Both the position numbers and the translations under genes were made by a program. Below the pieces are notes generated by a model that did no database searches, had not been told where the DNA came from, and was given only the letters and a program-made list of their open reading frames with translations. Positions 51,772-60,272 of a stretch of 64,000 bases of DNA are shown piece after piece (the first letter of the stretch is position 1; every line of letters starts with the position of its first letter). The stretch is from Dyella_B sp035690825 (GTDB lineage Bacteria; Pseudomonadota; Gammaproteobacteria; Xanthomonadales; Rhodanobacteraceae): the NCBI RefSeq assembly GCF_051954575.1, contig NZ_JBQCHP010000007.1:1-64000 (forward strand). Reading direction: 5' to 3'.

Positions 51772-51841
51772 AGGTTGGGGTGCAAACCCCAACGTCGTCA
51801 TGCACGCATGTTTCGGTGTTGGGGTTCGCACCCCAACCTAC
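51772..51841. repeat. REP paired-dyad element
   Basis: Arms TAGGTTGGGGTGCAAACCCC and its inverse (with TTCGCACC) around a spacer of about 28 nt, between convergent pgk and alkB. Its right end provides, on the minus strand, the TAG stop codon of alkB (51838-51840). Confidence 0.92.
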
Positions 51842-52431
51842 CATTTTTTATTCTCGCGCTCCGGCCGCACCCGAAACGCCACGCTGATCCGCATTCCCAC
51901 CGGATGATGCAATTTCGGAATGCTGTGGTCGTAATGCAGCTGCGCGTTCCAGCCCATCAACAGCAGGCTGCCGGCTTCCAGTTCCAGCTCCGTCTTCAGC
52001 CGCGGTGGTTTCTTGCGCTGGATCACCATGGTGCGCGTCGCGCCCAATGACAGCAGCACGATCGGCTGGTGCGGGATCAGCTCATGCAGCTTGTCGTTAT
52101 GCGGCGCCACACTGTCGTGCTCATCGCGATAGCAGTTGAGGCCAATGCTGTTGAACGGCGCATCGACGTGCTGCTTCACCACCGCCAGCGCATCGCGCAG
52201 CACGTTCGGCAAACCTGGTTTGGCGATGGCGTAGTGGCAATGCAGGCGTGGCACGCCCACCAGGCGCTCGTACATCATGCGCGTGCTTTCGTGCCAATCG
52301 CCCTCCTCCCGCAAGCTGTTGAACCAGGATGCCGCCAATGCGGGCGTTATGACTTCCGGAAAATAGGTGATCGGTCCGGTAACGTCATCGGCAATCCTTT
52401 GCACGCCTTGTTCGAAAAGTAGCGTTTGCAT
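51838..52431 (-). CDS. alkB: AlkB-type alpha-ketoglutarate-dependent DNA/RNA repair dioxygenase
   Basis: 197 residues; oxidative demethylation of alkylated bases. The iron ligands are His111 and Asp113 (VAPHNDKLHEL) and His169 (HYDHSIPK). The 2-oxoglutarate arginine is Arg181 in MRISVAFR. The NxYRDEHDSVAPHND context and length are closer to ALKBH2/3-like bacterial proteins than to E. coli AlkB. It starts 6 nt after the dnaE2 stop on the same strand, so it looks like the last gene of the lexA-imuA-imuB-dnaE2 operon. Its TAG stop lies in a REP element. Confidence 0.88.
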   Translation of the reverse strand: MQTLLFEQGVQRIADDVTGPITYFPEVITPALAASWFNSLREEGDWHESTRMMYERLVGVPRLHCHYAIAKPGLPNVLRDALAVVKQHVDAPFNSIGLNCYRDEHDSVAPHNDKLHELIPHQPIVLLSLGATRTMVIQRKKPPRLKTELELEAGSLLLMGWNAQLHYDHSIPKLHHPVGMRISVAFRVRPERENKKW

Positions 52432-52437
52432 AGTGCC

Positions 52438-55400
52438 TCAATGAAAGTCGCGCGAACGCGCATCCAGATCCGCCAGCAGGTGGCTGAGATCGCGCAGCCG
52501 TCGCGCAATCAGGTGGCTTACGCCGTCGACAGCCTCCCAGCGCCCCTCGATCGCCAGCAGGCGCGCCTCCAGATAGGGGCGGCGCTGGGTTTGCGCGATG
52601 TGACTCCACACCACGACGTTTACGTTGCCGAATTCATCCTCGAGGGTAATGAAGGTGACGCCGCTCGCCGTCTGCGGCTGCTGGCGTTGCGTCACCAGAC
52701 CGACGGTACGCACCTGCGATGCATGCGGCCGCTTTTGCAGGCTGCGCGAATCGAGATATTTTTCCGCGCGCAGGCGACTGCGCAGCAGCTTCAATGGATG
52801 CGGCCCGAGACTCAGTCCACTATGCGCGTAATCGGCCGTCATGTTTTCGACCGTCGTCGGTAGCGGCAGTGCGACATCCTGCTCGCGCGGACTGGCGCGA
52901 CCGAACAACGGCAGTTGCGCTTCCACGCCCGAGGTGAGCCATAGCGCGCGATGGCGATGACCGGCCAGGCCACGCAAGGCGCCTGCATCGGCCAGCAGAT
53001 CCTGATGACGCCGGTCCAGTTCGGCGCGTGTGCAAAGATCGACTACGTCGTGGAAAGGCGCGAGCTTGCGTGCATCGGAAATACGCAGCGCGACCTTCTC
53101 GCTGCAACCCCGCAATAGGCGCAGGCCCAAACGCAAGGCCAATCCTTCCTTGCTGTGCTCGTCGGCCTCCAGCGTGCAATCCCATTCGCTGTAGCGCACA
53201 TCCACCGGACGTACGCGAACCTTGTGGCGTTGCGCATCCTGCACGATCTGACTGGGACCGTAAAAACCCATTGGCTGGGCATTGAGCAAGGCGCACGCAA
53301 AGATGCCCGGCTCGTGGCATTTCAGCCAACTGCTGGCATAGGCGAGATTGGCGAAGCTGGCGGCGTGGCTTTCGGGGAAGCCATAACTGCCGAAGCCTTG
53401 TATCTGCTTGAAGATCTGTTCGGCGAATGCTTCCGTGTAGCCGTTTTTCAGCATGCCACTGATGAGCTTGTCGCGATGTTTTTCCATGCCACCGTGGCGC
53501 TTCCATGCCGCCATCGCGCGGCGTAACTGATCGGCTTCGCCTCCCGTATAGCCCGCGGCCACCATGGCCAGTTTCATCACCTGCTCCTGGAACAGCGGCA
53601 CGCCCATGGTGCGCTCAAGCACCGGGCGCAAGGCTTCGGATGGGTAGGTGATGTCCTCTTTTCCATGCCGACGCTGCAAGTAGGGATGCACCATGTCGCC
53701 CTGGATCGGTCCTGGACGCACGATCGCAATCTGGATCACCAAGTCGTAGTAACTGGCCGGCTTGAGCCGCGGAAGCATCGCCATCTGCGCGCGGCTTTCG
53801 ATTTGGAAGACGCCGATGGTGTCCGCGCGCTGGATCATCTTGTACGTTGCATCATCATCCGGATCGATCGTCGCGATATCCACCGTTCTGTGACGATGCT
53901 TCGCCATAAGATCGAAACATTTGCGCAGGCAGGTCAGCATACCGAGCGCCAGGCAATCGACCTTGAGCAGACCCAGGGTGTCCAGGTCATCCTTGTCCCA
54001 CTGGATAATGGTGCGATCGGGCATGGCGGCGTTTTCCACCGGCACCAGTTCGTGCAGCGGCGCGTCGTGGATCACGAAGCCGCCCACGTGCTGGCTCAGA
54101 TGGCGTGGCTTGCCGAGCAGCTGCACGGTCAGCGACAGAAGCTTGCGCATCACGGGCGCATCCGGATCGAAACCTTGCTCACGCAGGCGGTCATGCAGGG
54201 AAGCATCGCCGAGGCGGAAGTAGCAGCGGCCGAGTTTTTCGATCTGGTCTTCGGGCAATCCCAACGCCTTGGCCACGTCGCGCACGGCGCTCTTGCTGCG
54301 ATAGCTGATCACCGTGGCGGCAATTGCGGCACGCTCGCGGCCGTATTTGTTGTAGACGTACTGGATGACCTCTTCGCGCCGTTCGTGTTCGAAATCGACA
54401 TCGATATCGGGCGGCTCGTCGCGTTCCACCGAAATGAAACGTTCCACCAGCAATTTCACCTTCGCGGGGTCAGCATCCGTCACGCCCAACGCGAAACATA
54501 CGATGGAATTGGCCGCGGAGCCGCGACCCTGGCAGAGAATGCGTTGGCTTCGTGCGTAACGCACGATGTCGTGCACGGTAAGGAAAAACGCTTCGTATTC
54601 CTTTTTCTCGATCAGTCTCAGCTCGTGCTCGATGGTGGTTTGGATCTCCGCCGGCACGCCTTGCGGCCAGCGCCATCTGGAACCTTCAGCCACCAGCTGA
54701 CGCAGCCATTGCATGGCCGTGCAGCCTTCCGGCACCAGCTCGGCGGGATAGCGGTAATGCAGATCCCTTTTCAGATCGAACGTGCACCGCTTGGCGATAC
54801 GCACGCTTTCGTCCAGCAACGCTTTCGGATAGATCGTTTCCAGCGTGGCGCGCCGTCGCAAGTGACGTTCGCCATTGCGGAACAATAGATCGCCTGCCTC
54901 GGCGATGGTCTTGCGATAACGGATTGCCGTCATCGTGTGCTGCAGCGGCAGGCAGCGGCGGATATGCATATGCACGTCGCCGCTTGCCACGCGAGGCAGA
55001 TGCAAGGATTCGCCCAGGATTTCGAGCTCGGCCAGGCGCGCATCGTCATCGCCATCGCGATGCAGCTCCACCGCCAGCCAGGCGCGATCGCCGAATATGT
55101 GCTTCACCCATGCGCCCTGTTCGCGATCCGGTTTGCGCACGGGAATCCATAGCGCCAGCGTGCCAGGTGCCCCATCGGCGAGGTCTGTTCTGAGCAGGCG
55201 ATATTCGCCTTTCTCGGATGCGCGTCGTCCCTTGGTGATCAGGCGGCACAGCGAAACATAGCCTTGCTTGTTTTCCGCCAGCAACACCAGCTTGGGGCCA
55301 TCTTCAAGCTGGATTTCCGTGCCGACGATCAATGGCACTTTGCTATCGCGCGATGCCTCCCAGGCGCGCACGATGCCGGCGAGCGAGCACTCGTCGGTGA

Positions 55401-55515
55401 TCGCCAGTGCGGTGTAGCCGCAATCGTTGGCGCGTTCGAACAGTTCGCGCGCGCTGGAGGCCCCGCGCTGGAACGAGAAATCCGACAGGCAGTGCAGTTC
55501 GGCGTAGTCGCTCAT
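52438..55515 (-). CDS. dnaE2: Error-prone DNA polymerase III alpha subunit DnaE2 (ImuC)
   Basis: 1025 residues, C-family translesion polymerase of the ImuABC mutasome. N-terminal PHP domain (ELHCLSDFSFQRGASS, ALAITDECSLAG). The polymerase palm has PDIDVDFEHERREEVIQY with the catalytic Asp pair. Also present are RPGPIQGDMVHPY, SESHAASFA-type sequence (FPESHAASFANLAYASSWLK) and a C-terminal OB domain (VRTVGLVTQRQQPQTASGVTFITLEDEFGNVNVVVW). The ATG at 55515 overlaps the imuB stop (ATGA). Needs ImuB and the beta clamp for function in the family. Confidence 0.95.
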   Translation of the reverse strand: MSDYAELHCLSDFSFQRGASSARELFERANDCGYTALAITDECSLAGIVRAWEASRDSKVPLIVGTEIQLEDGPKLVLLAENKQGYVSLCRLITKGRRASEKGEYRLLRTDLADGAPGTLALWIPVRKPDREQGAWVKHIFGDRAWLAVELHRDGDDDARLAELEILGESLHLPRVASGDVHMHIRRCLPLQHTMTAIRYRKTIAEAGDLLFRNGERHLRRRATLETIYPKALLDESVRIAKRCTFDLKRDLHYRYPAELVPEGCTAMQWLRQLVAEGSRWRWPQGVPAEIQTTIEHELRLIEKKEYEAFFLTVHDIVRYARSQRILCQGRGSAANSIVCFALGVTDADPAKVKLLVERFISVERDEPPDIDVDFEHERREEVIQYVYNKYGRERAAIAATVISYRSKSAVRDVAKALGLPEDQIEKLGRCYFRLGDASLHDRLREQGFDPDAPVMRKLLSLTVQLLGKPRHLSQHVGGFVIHDAPLHELVPVENAAMPDRTIIQWDKDDLDTLGLLKVDCLALGMLTCLRKCFDLMAKHRHRTVDIATIDPDDDATYKMIQRADTIGVFQIESRAQMAMLPRLKPASYYDLVIQIAIVRPGPIQGDMVHPYLQRRHGKEDITYPSEALRPVLERTMGVPLFQEQVMKLAMVAAGYTGGEADQLRRAMAAWKRHGGMEKHRDKLISGMLKNGYTEAFAEQIFKQIQGFGSYGFPESHAASFANLAYASSWLKCHEPGIFACALLNAQPMGFYGPSQIVQDAQRHKVRVRPVDVRYSEWDCTLEADEHSKEGLALRLGLRLLRGCSEKVALRISDARKLAPFHDVVDLCTRAELDRRHQDLLADAGALRGLAGHRHRALWLTSGVEAQLPLFGRASPREQDVALPLPTTVENMTADYAHSGLSLGPHPLKLLRSRLRAEKYLDSRSLQKRPHASQVRTVGLVTQRQQPQTASGVTFITLEDEFGNVNVVVWSHIAQTQRRPYLEARLLAIEGRWEAVDGVSHLIARRLRDLSHLLADLDARSRDFH

Positions 55516-56912
55516 GCAAACCACCCGTGCAGCATCCAGCCGCTCTGCTCGCCCGGTGCGCAATAGACCCACGCGCGCTGGCCTTGTTCCGTTTCGACGA
55601 TGTAGTAGTCGCGGCGCACCGTATCGTCGTCCCACCAACCGGTTTCCATGCGCTCGGGACCGGCGAGGATGCGCAGCGCACCGCGTAAAGGGATGGGCTG
55701 ATCCAGCAGCCACGTGGGGCGAGCGCGTGGCTCGATAAAGCCTTCATCCTGCTCGGCGATGCGTTGCGAATGCTCAGGGCGTGGGTCGATGGTGATGCCC
55801 AGGCGATAGACGGCGCGATCACCGAGCCGCGCGCGCAGGCGTTCGCGCAACTGCTCCAAAGGCAGCGCGTTGGCGGGGCGTTCGTCGAACAGGTCGCGGC
55901 CGGCCGGTACGAAGCCGGGCAAGTCATGGGCGATCAGGCGCAGCGACAATACCGGCGCGGAAAGTTGTATTTGCTCGAGGCGACCGCGCGCCGCTTCGAA
56001 CAGCACGTTGGCATCGCGCTCGGGCGAAAGCATGCCGACCGGCACCTCGGTGGCCGCGTTGTCGCGATGCTCCAACCGCAAGGCAAAACGCTGCACGCCA
56101 CCATCGCGGCCGGAGAGATACGCCGCGAGGTCGCCGGTCATGCGCTTCAACGGAAACACCAGGGCGGCGATGTTTTCCACTTCGTGCGACAGTTCGATGC
56201 GCCAATCCACCGTATCGGGCGGCATATACAGATCCAGCCCCGCAGGTATACGGCCCAGCAGGCGATCGATGGCTTGCAGCAGTTCCGCACCGAAACGCCG
56301 CTGCAAACCATCGCGCGGCATGCGCAGCAATGGCCCCACCTGGCGGATGCCCATGCGCGGCAGCGCATCCACCGCCTGCTCGGGCAAATGGCTTTTCTGC
56401 AAGGGCACGGCATCGAGTGCGCGCTGCATGGTTTCTTGTGTAAGAACCGCCATGCCATCGCTCACGCCGGCAAGCACATGCGCGGCATGCGGCGTAGGTG
56501 CCGCGGCGATGCGATGACGGAAACCAAGCTCGGTAAGATCGCGGCGCAGGCTGCGTTCGATAGCCGGCCAGTCACCCAAAAGGCGGCGGCTGCGACTGAT
56601 TTCCAGCACGATGGCATGCGGCAGCAGCGCCACTTGCGAGCTGTAGCGATAAGCGACACCCGCCAGGAAGCGTTGCCAGCGATCCGCATCAGCGGGGTCG
56701 TAGGGAATCGCTTCGAACTGCGCCAGCAAGGCTTGCGCGGCATTCAAGCGCTGACCGACATGCAAACCTGCGCGTTGTGCCGATGCATTCGCCGCCACCA
56801 CGCAGCGTGCGTTCGCCGGGCCATCCACCAGCACCAGCGGACGGTCATCGTCGCGACGGCGGAGGACACCATCCAGTGCCAGGTACGGCAAGCTTATGCA
56901 GGTCCACAACAT
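55512..56912 (-). CDS. imuB: ImuB, catalytically inactive Y-family polymerase-like protein
   Basis: 466 residues. A Y-family fold that acts as scaffold linking DnaE2, ImuA and the beta clamp. The N-terminal motif that normally reads D-x-D for metal binding is replaced here by ISLPYLALDGV, consistent with loss of polymerase activity. Other Y-family features: AANASAQRAGLHVGQRLNAAQAL, and thumb/little-finger regions with GIRQVGPLLRMPRDGLQRRFG. It starts at ATG 56912, 12 bp after imuA, and overlaps dnaE2 by 4 bp. Confidence 0.93.
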   Translation of the reverse strand: MLWTCISLPYLALDGVLRRRDDDRPLVLVDGPANARCVVAANASAQRAGLHVGQRLNAAQALLAQFEAIPYDPADADRWQRFLAGVAYRYSSQVALLPHAIVLEISRSRRLLGDWPAIERSLRRDLTELGFRHRIAAAPTPHAAHVLAGVSDGMAVLTQETMQRALDAVPLQKSHLPEQAVDALPRMGIRQVGPLLRMPRDGLQRRFGAELLQAIDRLLGRIPAGLDLYMPPDTVDWRIELSHEVENIAALVFPLKRMTGDLAAYLSGRDGGVQRFALRLEHRDNAATEVPVGMLSPERDANVLFEAARGRLEQIQLSAPVLSLRLIAHDLPGFVPAGRDLFDERPANALPLEQLRERLRARLGDRAVYRLGITIDPRPEHSQRIAEQDEGFIEPRARPTWLLDQPIPLRGALRILAGPERMETGWWDDDTVRRDYYIVETEQGQRAWVYCAPGEQSGWMLHGWFA

Positions 56913-56924
56913 GCGCCGTCACCA

Positions 56925-57698
56925 TCACTCCCCGCTCGTGCCGAGAGTGGGGAATTTCACTATGCCCTCGCCTGCTTGCAGGAGAGGACCAGGATGGAGT
57001 TCGTCGTGGACTTGGGAGGCTTCACCCCACCCCAGCCCTCCCCTGCTGCACGCAGGGGAGGGAGTTGTCTGCGGCGAGTCGTACATGCGCAGCAAGTCAA
57101 TGGGCTGCGCGGGTGCGTTACCGCCGCGACATTTGCGTATCCATAGTGATGGCTGCGGTTTGGCGGTGAATTCCAAACGCAACGCCGCCGGCGAAGCATT
57201 CGCCAGATAGCGACTGTCGCGAAACACGAATGCCAAGGCACGCCCGGTATCTGCAGCGACTTGCAAGCGTCGCAGGCTGCGATCGTCCGCCTGTTGCGGC
57301 CATGCCAGTACGGCGGCGCAACTGCCGGATCGCAGGCATTGTTCGGCCGCCCACAGCACGTGTTTTTCGTCCGCCTCGACGATGTCCACGCGCTGCAGAT
57401 CCACGCCCTGCTGCCGCCAGCCCATCGCGCATGGCGCATACGGCGGCGCGATCAGCATGATGGGACGCTGCCCTTGCGTGAGCCGTGCAAGCGTCGGCAA
57501 CAGCAGGCGCAGTTCACCGATGCCATCGGCAGGCAGCAGGATTTCGGTCAGCGAGGCTTCCGGCCAACCGCGCGCCGGCAAGGCGGCATCCAGCAGCGGC
57601 CAGCCGGTGGAGTGCCCGCCTTCGGTCGGCGGCTGCGCCCGACCGCGCCAGACCTGCCGGGCATCCAGCAGGTTGGACAAGGCGACCACCGTGCCCAT
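56925..57698 (-). CDS. imuA: ImuA (SulA/RecA-like) translesion accessory protein
   Basis: 257 residues. RecA-fold-like protein of the mutasome: HSTGWPLLDAALPARGWPEASLTEIL, MLIAPPYAPCAMGWRQQGVDLQRV, ALAWPQQADDRSLRRLQVAA, PSLWIRKCRGGNAPAQPIDLLRMYD. After about residue 208 the protein continues with a G/P-rich tail (SPACSRGGLGWGEASQ...) encoded by two GC palindromes, so the natural C-terminus has been extended by repeat sequence. The ATG at 57698 overlaps the lexA stop by one base (TGATG). Confidence 0.9.
   Translation of the reverse strand: MGTVVALSNLLDARQVWRGRAQPPTEGGHSTGWPLLDAALPARGWPEASLTEILLPADGIGELRLLLPTLARLTQGQRPIMLIAPPYAPCAMGWRQQGVDLQRVDIVEADEKHVLWAAEQCLRSGSCAAVLAWPQQADDRSLRRLQVAADTGRALAFVFRDSRYLANASPAALRLEFTAKPQPSLWIRKCRGGNAPAQPIDLLRMYDSPQTTPSPACSRGGLGWGEASQVHDELHPGPLLQAGEGIVKFPTLGTSGE
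56961..57064. repeat. Pair of GC palindromes inside the 3' end of imuA
   Basis: CCCTCCCCTGC/GCAGGGGAGGG with a 5-nt loop (57036-57046 and 57052-57062), and an imperfect second copy near 56963-56986 (CCTCGCCTGC/GCAGGAGAGG). They are translated as the tail of ImuA. The same type of palindrome (CTCCCTCCC/GGGAGGGAG) forms the hairpin at 10917-10944. Confidence 0.7.
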
Positions 57699-58318
57699 CA
57701 GACACCCCTCACCAGACCTGCGAACAATCCTTCGATGGCAAAGTCTTCGGTGGGATCCGGATCGATCGGCTGGTAGCCGGGGCTGTTCGGCAACAGGCGG
57801 ATCACCTCGCCTTTCCAGTACAGCCGCTTGATGGTGAAGCGATCGCCCGCCACGCGCGCCGCCACCACTTGGCCATGGCGCGCAACGGGCGTGGCATGCA
57901 CGGCGACCAAGTCGCCATCCAAGATGCCTTCGTCGCGCATGGAGTCGCCGATCACCCGCACCAGGTAATCCGGCTGCAGGCGGAACAGCCAGCGCGACAC
58001 GCGCAGGCTGCGTTCCACGCGGGATTCGGAAAAGATCGGCTCACCCGCGGCGATACGCCCGATCAGGGGCAGGTCCAGCGTATCGGCGGCGAGGGGGTCT
58101 TCCTCCCGCACCAGCCGGATGCCGCGCGAACGGTTGGGTTCAATCACCAGTCGGCCTTTCGCCTCCAGCGAGCGCACATGCTTGAGCACCGCGCTGACAC
58201 TGGCGATGCCCATGGCCTGGCCGATTTCCTCCAGCGTGGGCGCCTCCCCGCCCTGCTCCAGCCGCTCGCGGATGAAGGCGAGGATGTTGAGCTGGCGGCT
58301 GGTGAGCTGGAGGGTCAT
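57698..58318 (-). CDS. lexA: LexA-type SOS repressor, first gene of the mutasome operon
   Basis: 206 residues. N-terminal winged helix (LTSRQLNILAFIRERLEQGGEAPTLEEIGQAMGI, then SVSAVLKHVRSLEAKG). The self-cleavage site is Ala91-Gly92 in RIAAGEP. The catalytic Ser126 is in VIGDSMRDEGI and Lys164 in FTIKRLYW. Recognition-helix residues differ from E. coli LexA, fitting an unusual operator upstream. The position before imuA-imuB-dnaE2 is typical of the second LexA (LexA2) of xanthomonads and pseudomonads. ATG at 58318. I infer auto-repression and induction by RecA filaments. Confidence 0.93.
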   Translation of the reverse strand: MTLQLTSRQLNILAFIRERLEQGGEAPTLEEIGQAMGIASVSAVLKHVRSLEAKGRLVIEPNRSRGIRLVREEDPLAADTLDLPLIGRIAAGEPIFSESRVERSLRVSRWLFRLQPDYLVRVIGDSMRDEGILDGDLVAVHATPVARHGQVVAARVAGDRFTIKRLYWKGEVIRLLPNSPGYQPIDPDPTEDFAIEGLFAGLVRGV

Positions 58319-58328
58319 GGGCTACATC

Positions 58329-58350
58329 TTTTCACCTTTTTGGGTGAAAA
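58329..58350. promoter_or_regulatory. Palindromic operator upstream of lexA-imuA-imuB-dnaE2
   Basis: TTTTCACC-N6-GGTGAAAA, a perfect 8-bp inverted repeat 10 bp upstream of the lexA start. By position it should be the self-regulatory LexA site, but it does not match the enterobacterial CTG-N10-CAG box. Confidence 0.65.
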
Positions 58351-58382
58351 TGAAGTGGCCTAGCCCCGCTCCTGCTCAGCTC

Positions 58383-58457
58383 GTAGGTTGGGGTACAAAC
58401 CCCAACGTCGTAATACATGTGCAGATGGACGATGTTGGGGTTTGCACCCCAACCTAC
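58383..58457. repeat. REP paired-dyad element
   Basis: Arms GTAGGTTGGGGTACAAACCC (one change from the common form) and the inverse TTTGCACCCCAACCTAC. It lies between the lexA promoter and the ilvE stop, ending 5 bp from that stop. Confidence 0.92.
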
Positions 58458-58462
58458 AGGCC

Positions 58463-59380
58463 TCAGACCGGCTCCAGCCAGCCCCACTTGTCCTGGGTCT
58501 TGCCGTTGAACAGCCCGAAATAAAGCTCCTGCAGCCGGCGGGTGACGCGCCCGGCCTTGCCGCTGCCGACCTGCTTGCCGTCGATCTCGCGGATCGGGGT
58601 GATTTCGGCGGCGGTGCCGCACATCAGCACTTCGTCGGCCAGGTACAGGTATTCGCGCGGGATGTCGCGCTCCACCACCTCGATGCCGTCCTCGCGCGCC
58701 AGCACCTTGATGGTGTCGCGGGTGATGCCGGCGAGGATGGAGGAACTGGCCGGCGTGGTATGCAGCACGCCATCGAACACCAGGAACAGGTTTTCGCCCG
58801 CGCCCTCGCTGAGCAAGCCGCTGGCGGCCAGCGCGATGCCTTCGCCAAAGCCCAGACGGCGCGCCTCGCGTGCAACCAACTGGCCGGAAAGATAATTGCC
58901 GCCGGCCTTGGCGCCAGCGGGAATGGTGTTCGGCGCGAAACGCTGCCAGCTCGACACGCAGGCGGTGATGCCTACTTCCAGCGCTTCCGGCCCCAGGTAC
59001 GGACCCATCGGCCAGCTCGCCACGGCGACGTCGATCGGCGTTTCGGCAGAAAGCCCGAAGCCACCCAGGCCGCGATACGCCACCGGGCGCAGGTAGGCGG
59101 CGGAAAAGCCGTTCTTGCGGATCACTTCGCGGCACGCCGCCGCCAGTTCGTCCTGCGAATACGGCAGCACCATGTCATAGATCTTGGCCGAGAGGTACAG
59201 GCGCTTCAAATGATCGGTGAGACGGAAGATCGCCGCGCCTTCCGGCGTGACATAGCTGCGGATGCCCTCGAACACGGACGAGCCGTAATGCAGGGCGTGC
59301 GACATCACGTGCGCGGTGGCGTCTTTCCACGGCTTGATGTCGCCGTTCTGCCAGATCCATTCGGGGTACTGCTGGGCCAT
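58463..59380 (-). CDS. ilvE: Branched-chain amino acid aminotransferase
   Basis: 305 residues, class IV PLP transaminase performing the last step in valine, leucine and isoleucine synthesis. HYGSSVFEGIRSY, the PLP lysine in GAKAGGNYLSG (Lys158), LLSEGAGENLFLVFDG and LMCGTAAEITPIREIDG are characteristic of bacterial IlvE. ATG at 59380, preceded by GGAGATTGCCCC. Monocistronic; a MITE-like element lies 72 bp upstream of its start. Confidence 0.95.
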   Translation of the reverse strand: MAQQYPEWIWQNGDIKPWKDATAHVMSHALHYGSSVFEGIRSYVTPEGAAIFRLTDHLKRLYLSAKIYDMVLPYSQDELAAACREVIRKNGFSAAYLRPVAYRGLGGFGLSAETPIDVAVASWPMGPYLGPEALEVGITACVSSWQRFAPNTIPAGAKAGGNYLSGQLVAREARRLGFGEGIALAASGLLSEGAGENLFLVFDGVLHTTPASSSILAGITRDTIKVLAREDGIEVVERDIPREYLYLADEVLMCGTAAEITPIREIDGKQVGSGKAGRVTRRLQELYFGLFNGKTQDKWGWLEPV

Positions 59381-59452
59381 GGGGCAATCTCCGTTGGGGA
59401 CCGCCCATGATAACGGGCCGAAGCTTTCGACACCTTTCGTCGGGAATGGCGT

Positions 59453-59671
59453 TAGGGATGCTCTGATCTATTCCACGCACCCAGCATGACCTTCAGAAAG
59501 CTCGCAGGATGTGTTGCGCGACGCAGGGCAGACTGGCCGTCTGTTCCTCGCTCCTCAAAGCCGCACAGCCTGCGGGCCTTCTGGAGGTCACCCCCCCCGC
59601 ATATAAATTCAATACGTTGGGGCCGCACTGTATGCGGTGACGGGTGCGTGGAATAGATCAGGGCATCCTTA
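59453..59671. mobile_element. MITE-like element with nested inverted repeats, copy 2 (219 bp)
   Basis: Terminal inverted repeats of 30 bp with two mismatches (59453-59482 and 59642-59671), starting TAGGGATGCTCTGATC. The inner inverted pair (59487-59508 with 59569-59590) and the core GACTGGCCGTCT...CAGCCTGCGGGCCTT are shared with the copy at 43804. The outer repeat sequence TATTCCACGCACCC is not found there. The right end (TTA, 59669-59671) is the stop codon of the adjacent minus-strand DUF4124 gene. Confidence 0.8.
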
Positions 59672-60241
59672 GCTTCGCGGCTGCAGCCACACGCATCCGG
59701 AACGATGCACTACGTCGAAACGCGTTTGCGTGCTGGCGCCGCTGCCATCGTCCGATTCGGTCCGTACCAGCAGTGTTTCGCCATGTGCAGGCGCCGGACT
59801 CGGCGACGTCGATAGCGAAAGCGAGGATGCGTCCTCGCCATCGCCGGCGGCTGATGCACTTTTGACGTCGATCAGCGGGCGCGACATCAGCCGGGTGAAG
59901 TAACGAATGCCGGCCACCACTTCGTCCTTTCCATCGCCGTTCCACAGCGTCACACCGGCAAGGCGATTGGGATTGCGCTCGGCGAACGCATCGATCACCG
60001 CTTGTTTGAGCTGCTTCAGATCCGCCGCGCATGTCACCGCAGGCGGCTTTGAGGTTTCCGCTGGCGCAGGTGTACTCATTGCGGGCGCCGGCGCCGGCAG
60101 AACAGGCGTGGCATTCACATCGGAACAATTGCGATCGGTGAAGACCGGAATGCCGTTCGTACCCATGCAACGATGGATGCCCTGCGCGCTGGCGCAGACC
60201 GGCAACAACAACAGTAACAGCAGCAGGCAGAGGACACGCAT
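59669..60241 (-). CDS. Exported DUF4124-type protein
   Basis: 190 residues. Signal peptide MRVLCLLLLLLLLPVCASA, then the short DUF4124-like unit GIHRCMGTNGIPVFTDRNCSD, a Pro/Ala linker, and a C-terminal domain of about 120 residues (TCAADLKQLKQAVIDAFAERNPNRLAG, RYFTRLMSRPLIDV) ending in TRFDVVHRSGCVWLQPRS. Periplasmic; function unknown. ATG at 60241; an upstream in-frame start would bury the signal peptide. The stop codon lies in the end of the MITE-like element, so the C-terminus may have been altered by insertion. It lies 31 bp downstream of metF on the same strand. Confidence 0.78.
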   Translation of the reverse strand: MRVLCLLLLLLLLPVCASAQGIHRCMGTNGIPVFTDRNCSDVNATPVLPAPAPAMSTPAPAETSKPPAVTCAADLKQLKQAVIDAFAERNPNRLAGVTLWNGDGKDEVVAGIRYFTRLMSRPLIDVKSASAAGDGEDASSLSLSTSPSPAPAHGETLLVRTESDDGSGASTQTRFDVVHRSGCVWLQPRS

Positions 60242-60272
60242 CGGCCAAGCATAGCCCGGTGCGCGCGATGCA

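Noticed and set aside
50439..51785. Upstream extension of the maiA frame through pgk
   Set aside because: The extension is the complement of pgk and of a REP; the GST homology starts exactly at the ATG 50438.
53665..54888. 407-codon open frame on + inside dnaE2
   Set aside because: Antisense of conserved polymerase sequence, no motifs or ribosome site.
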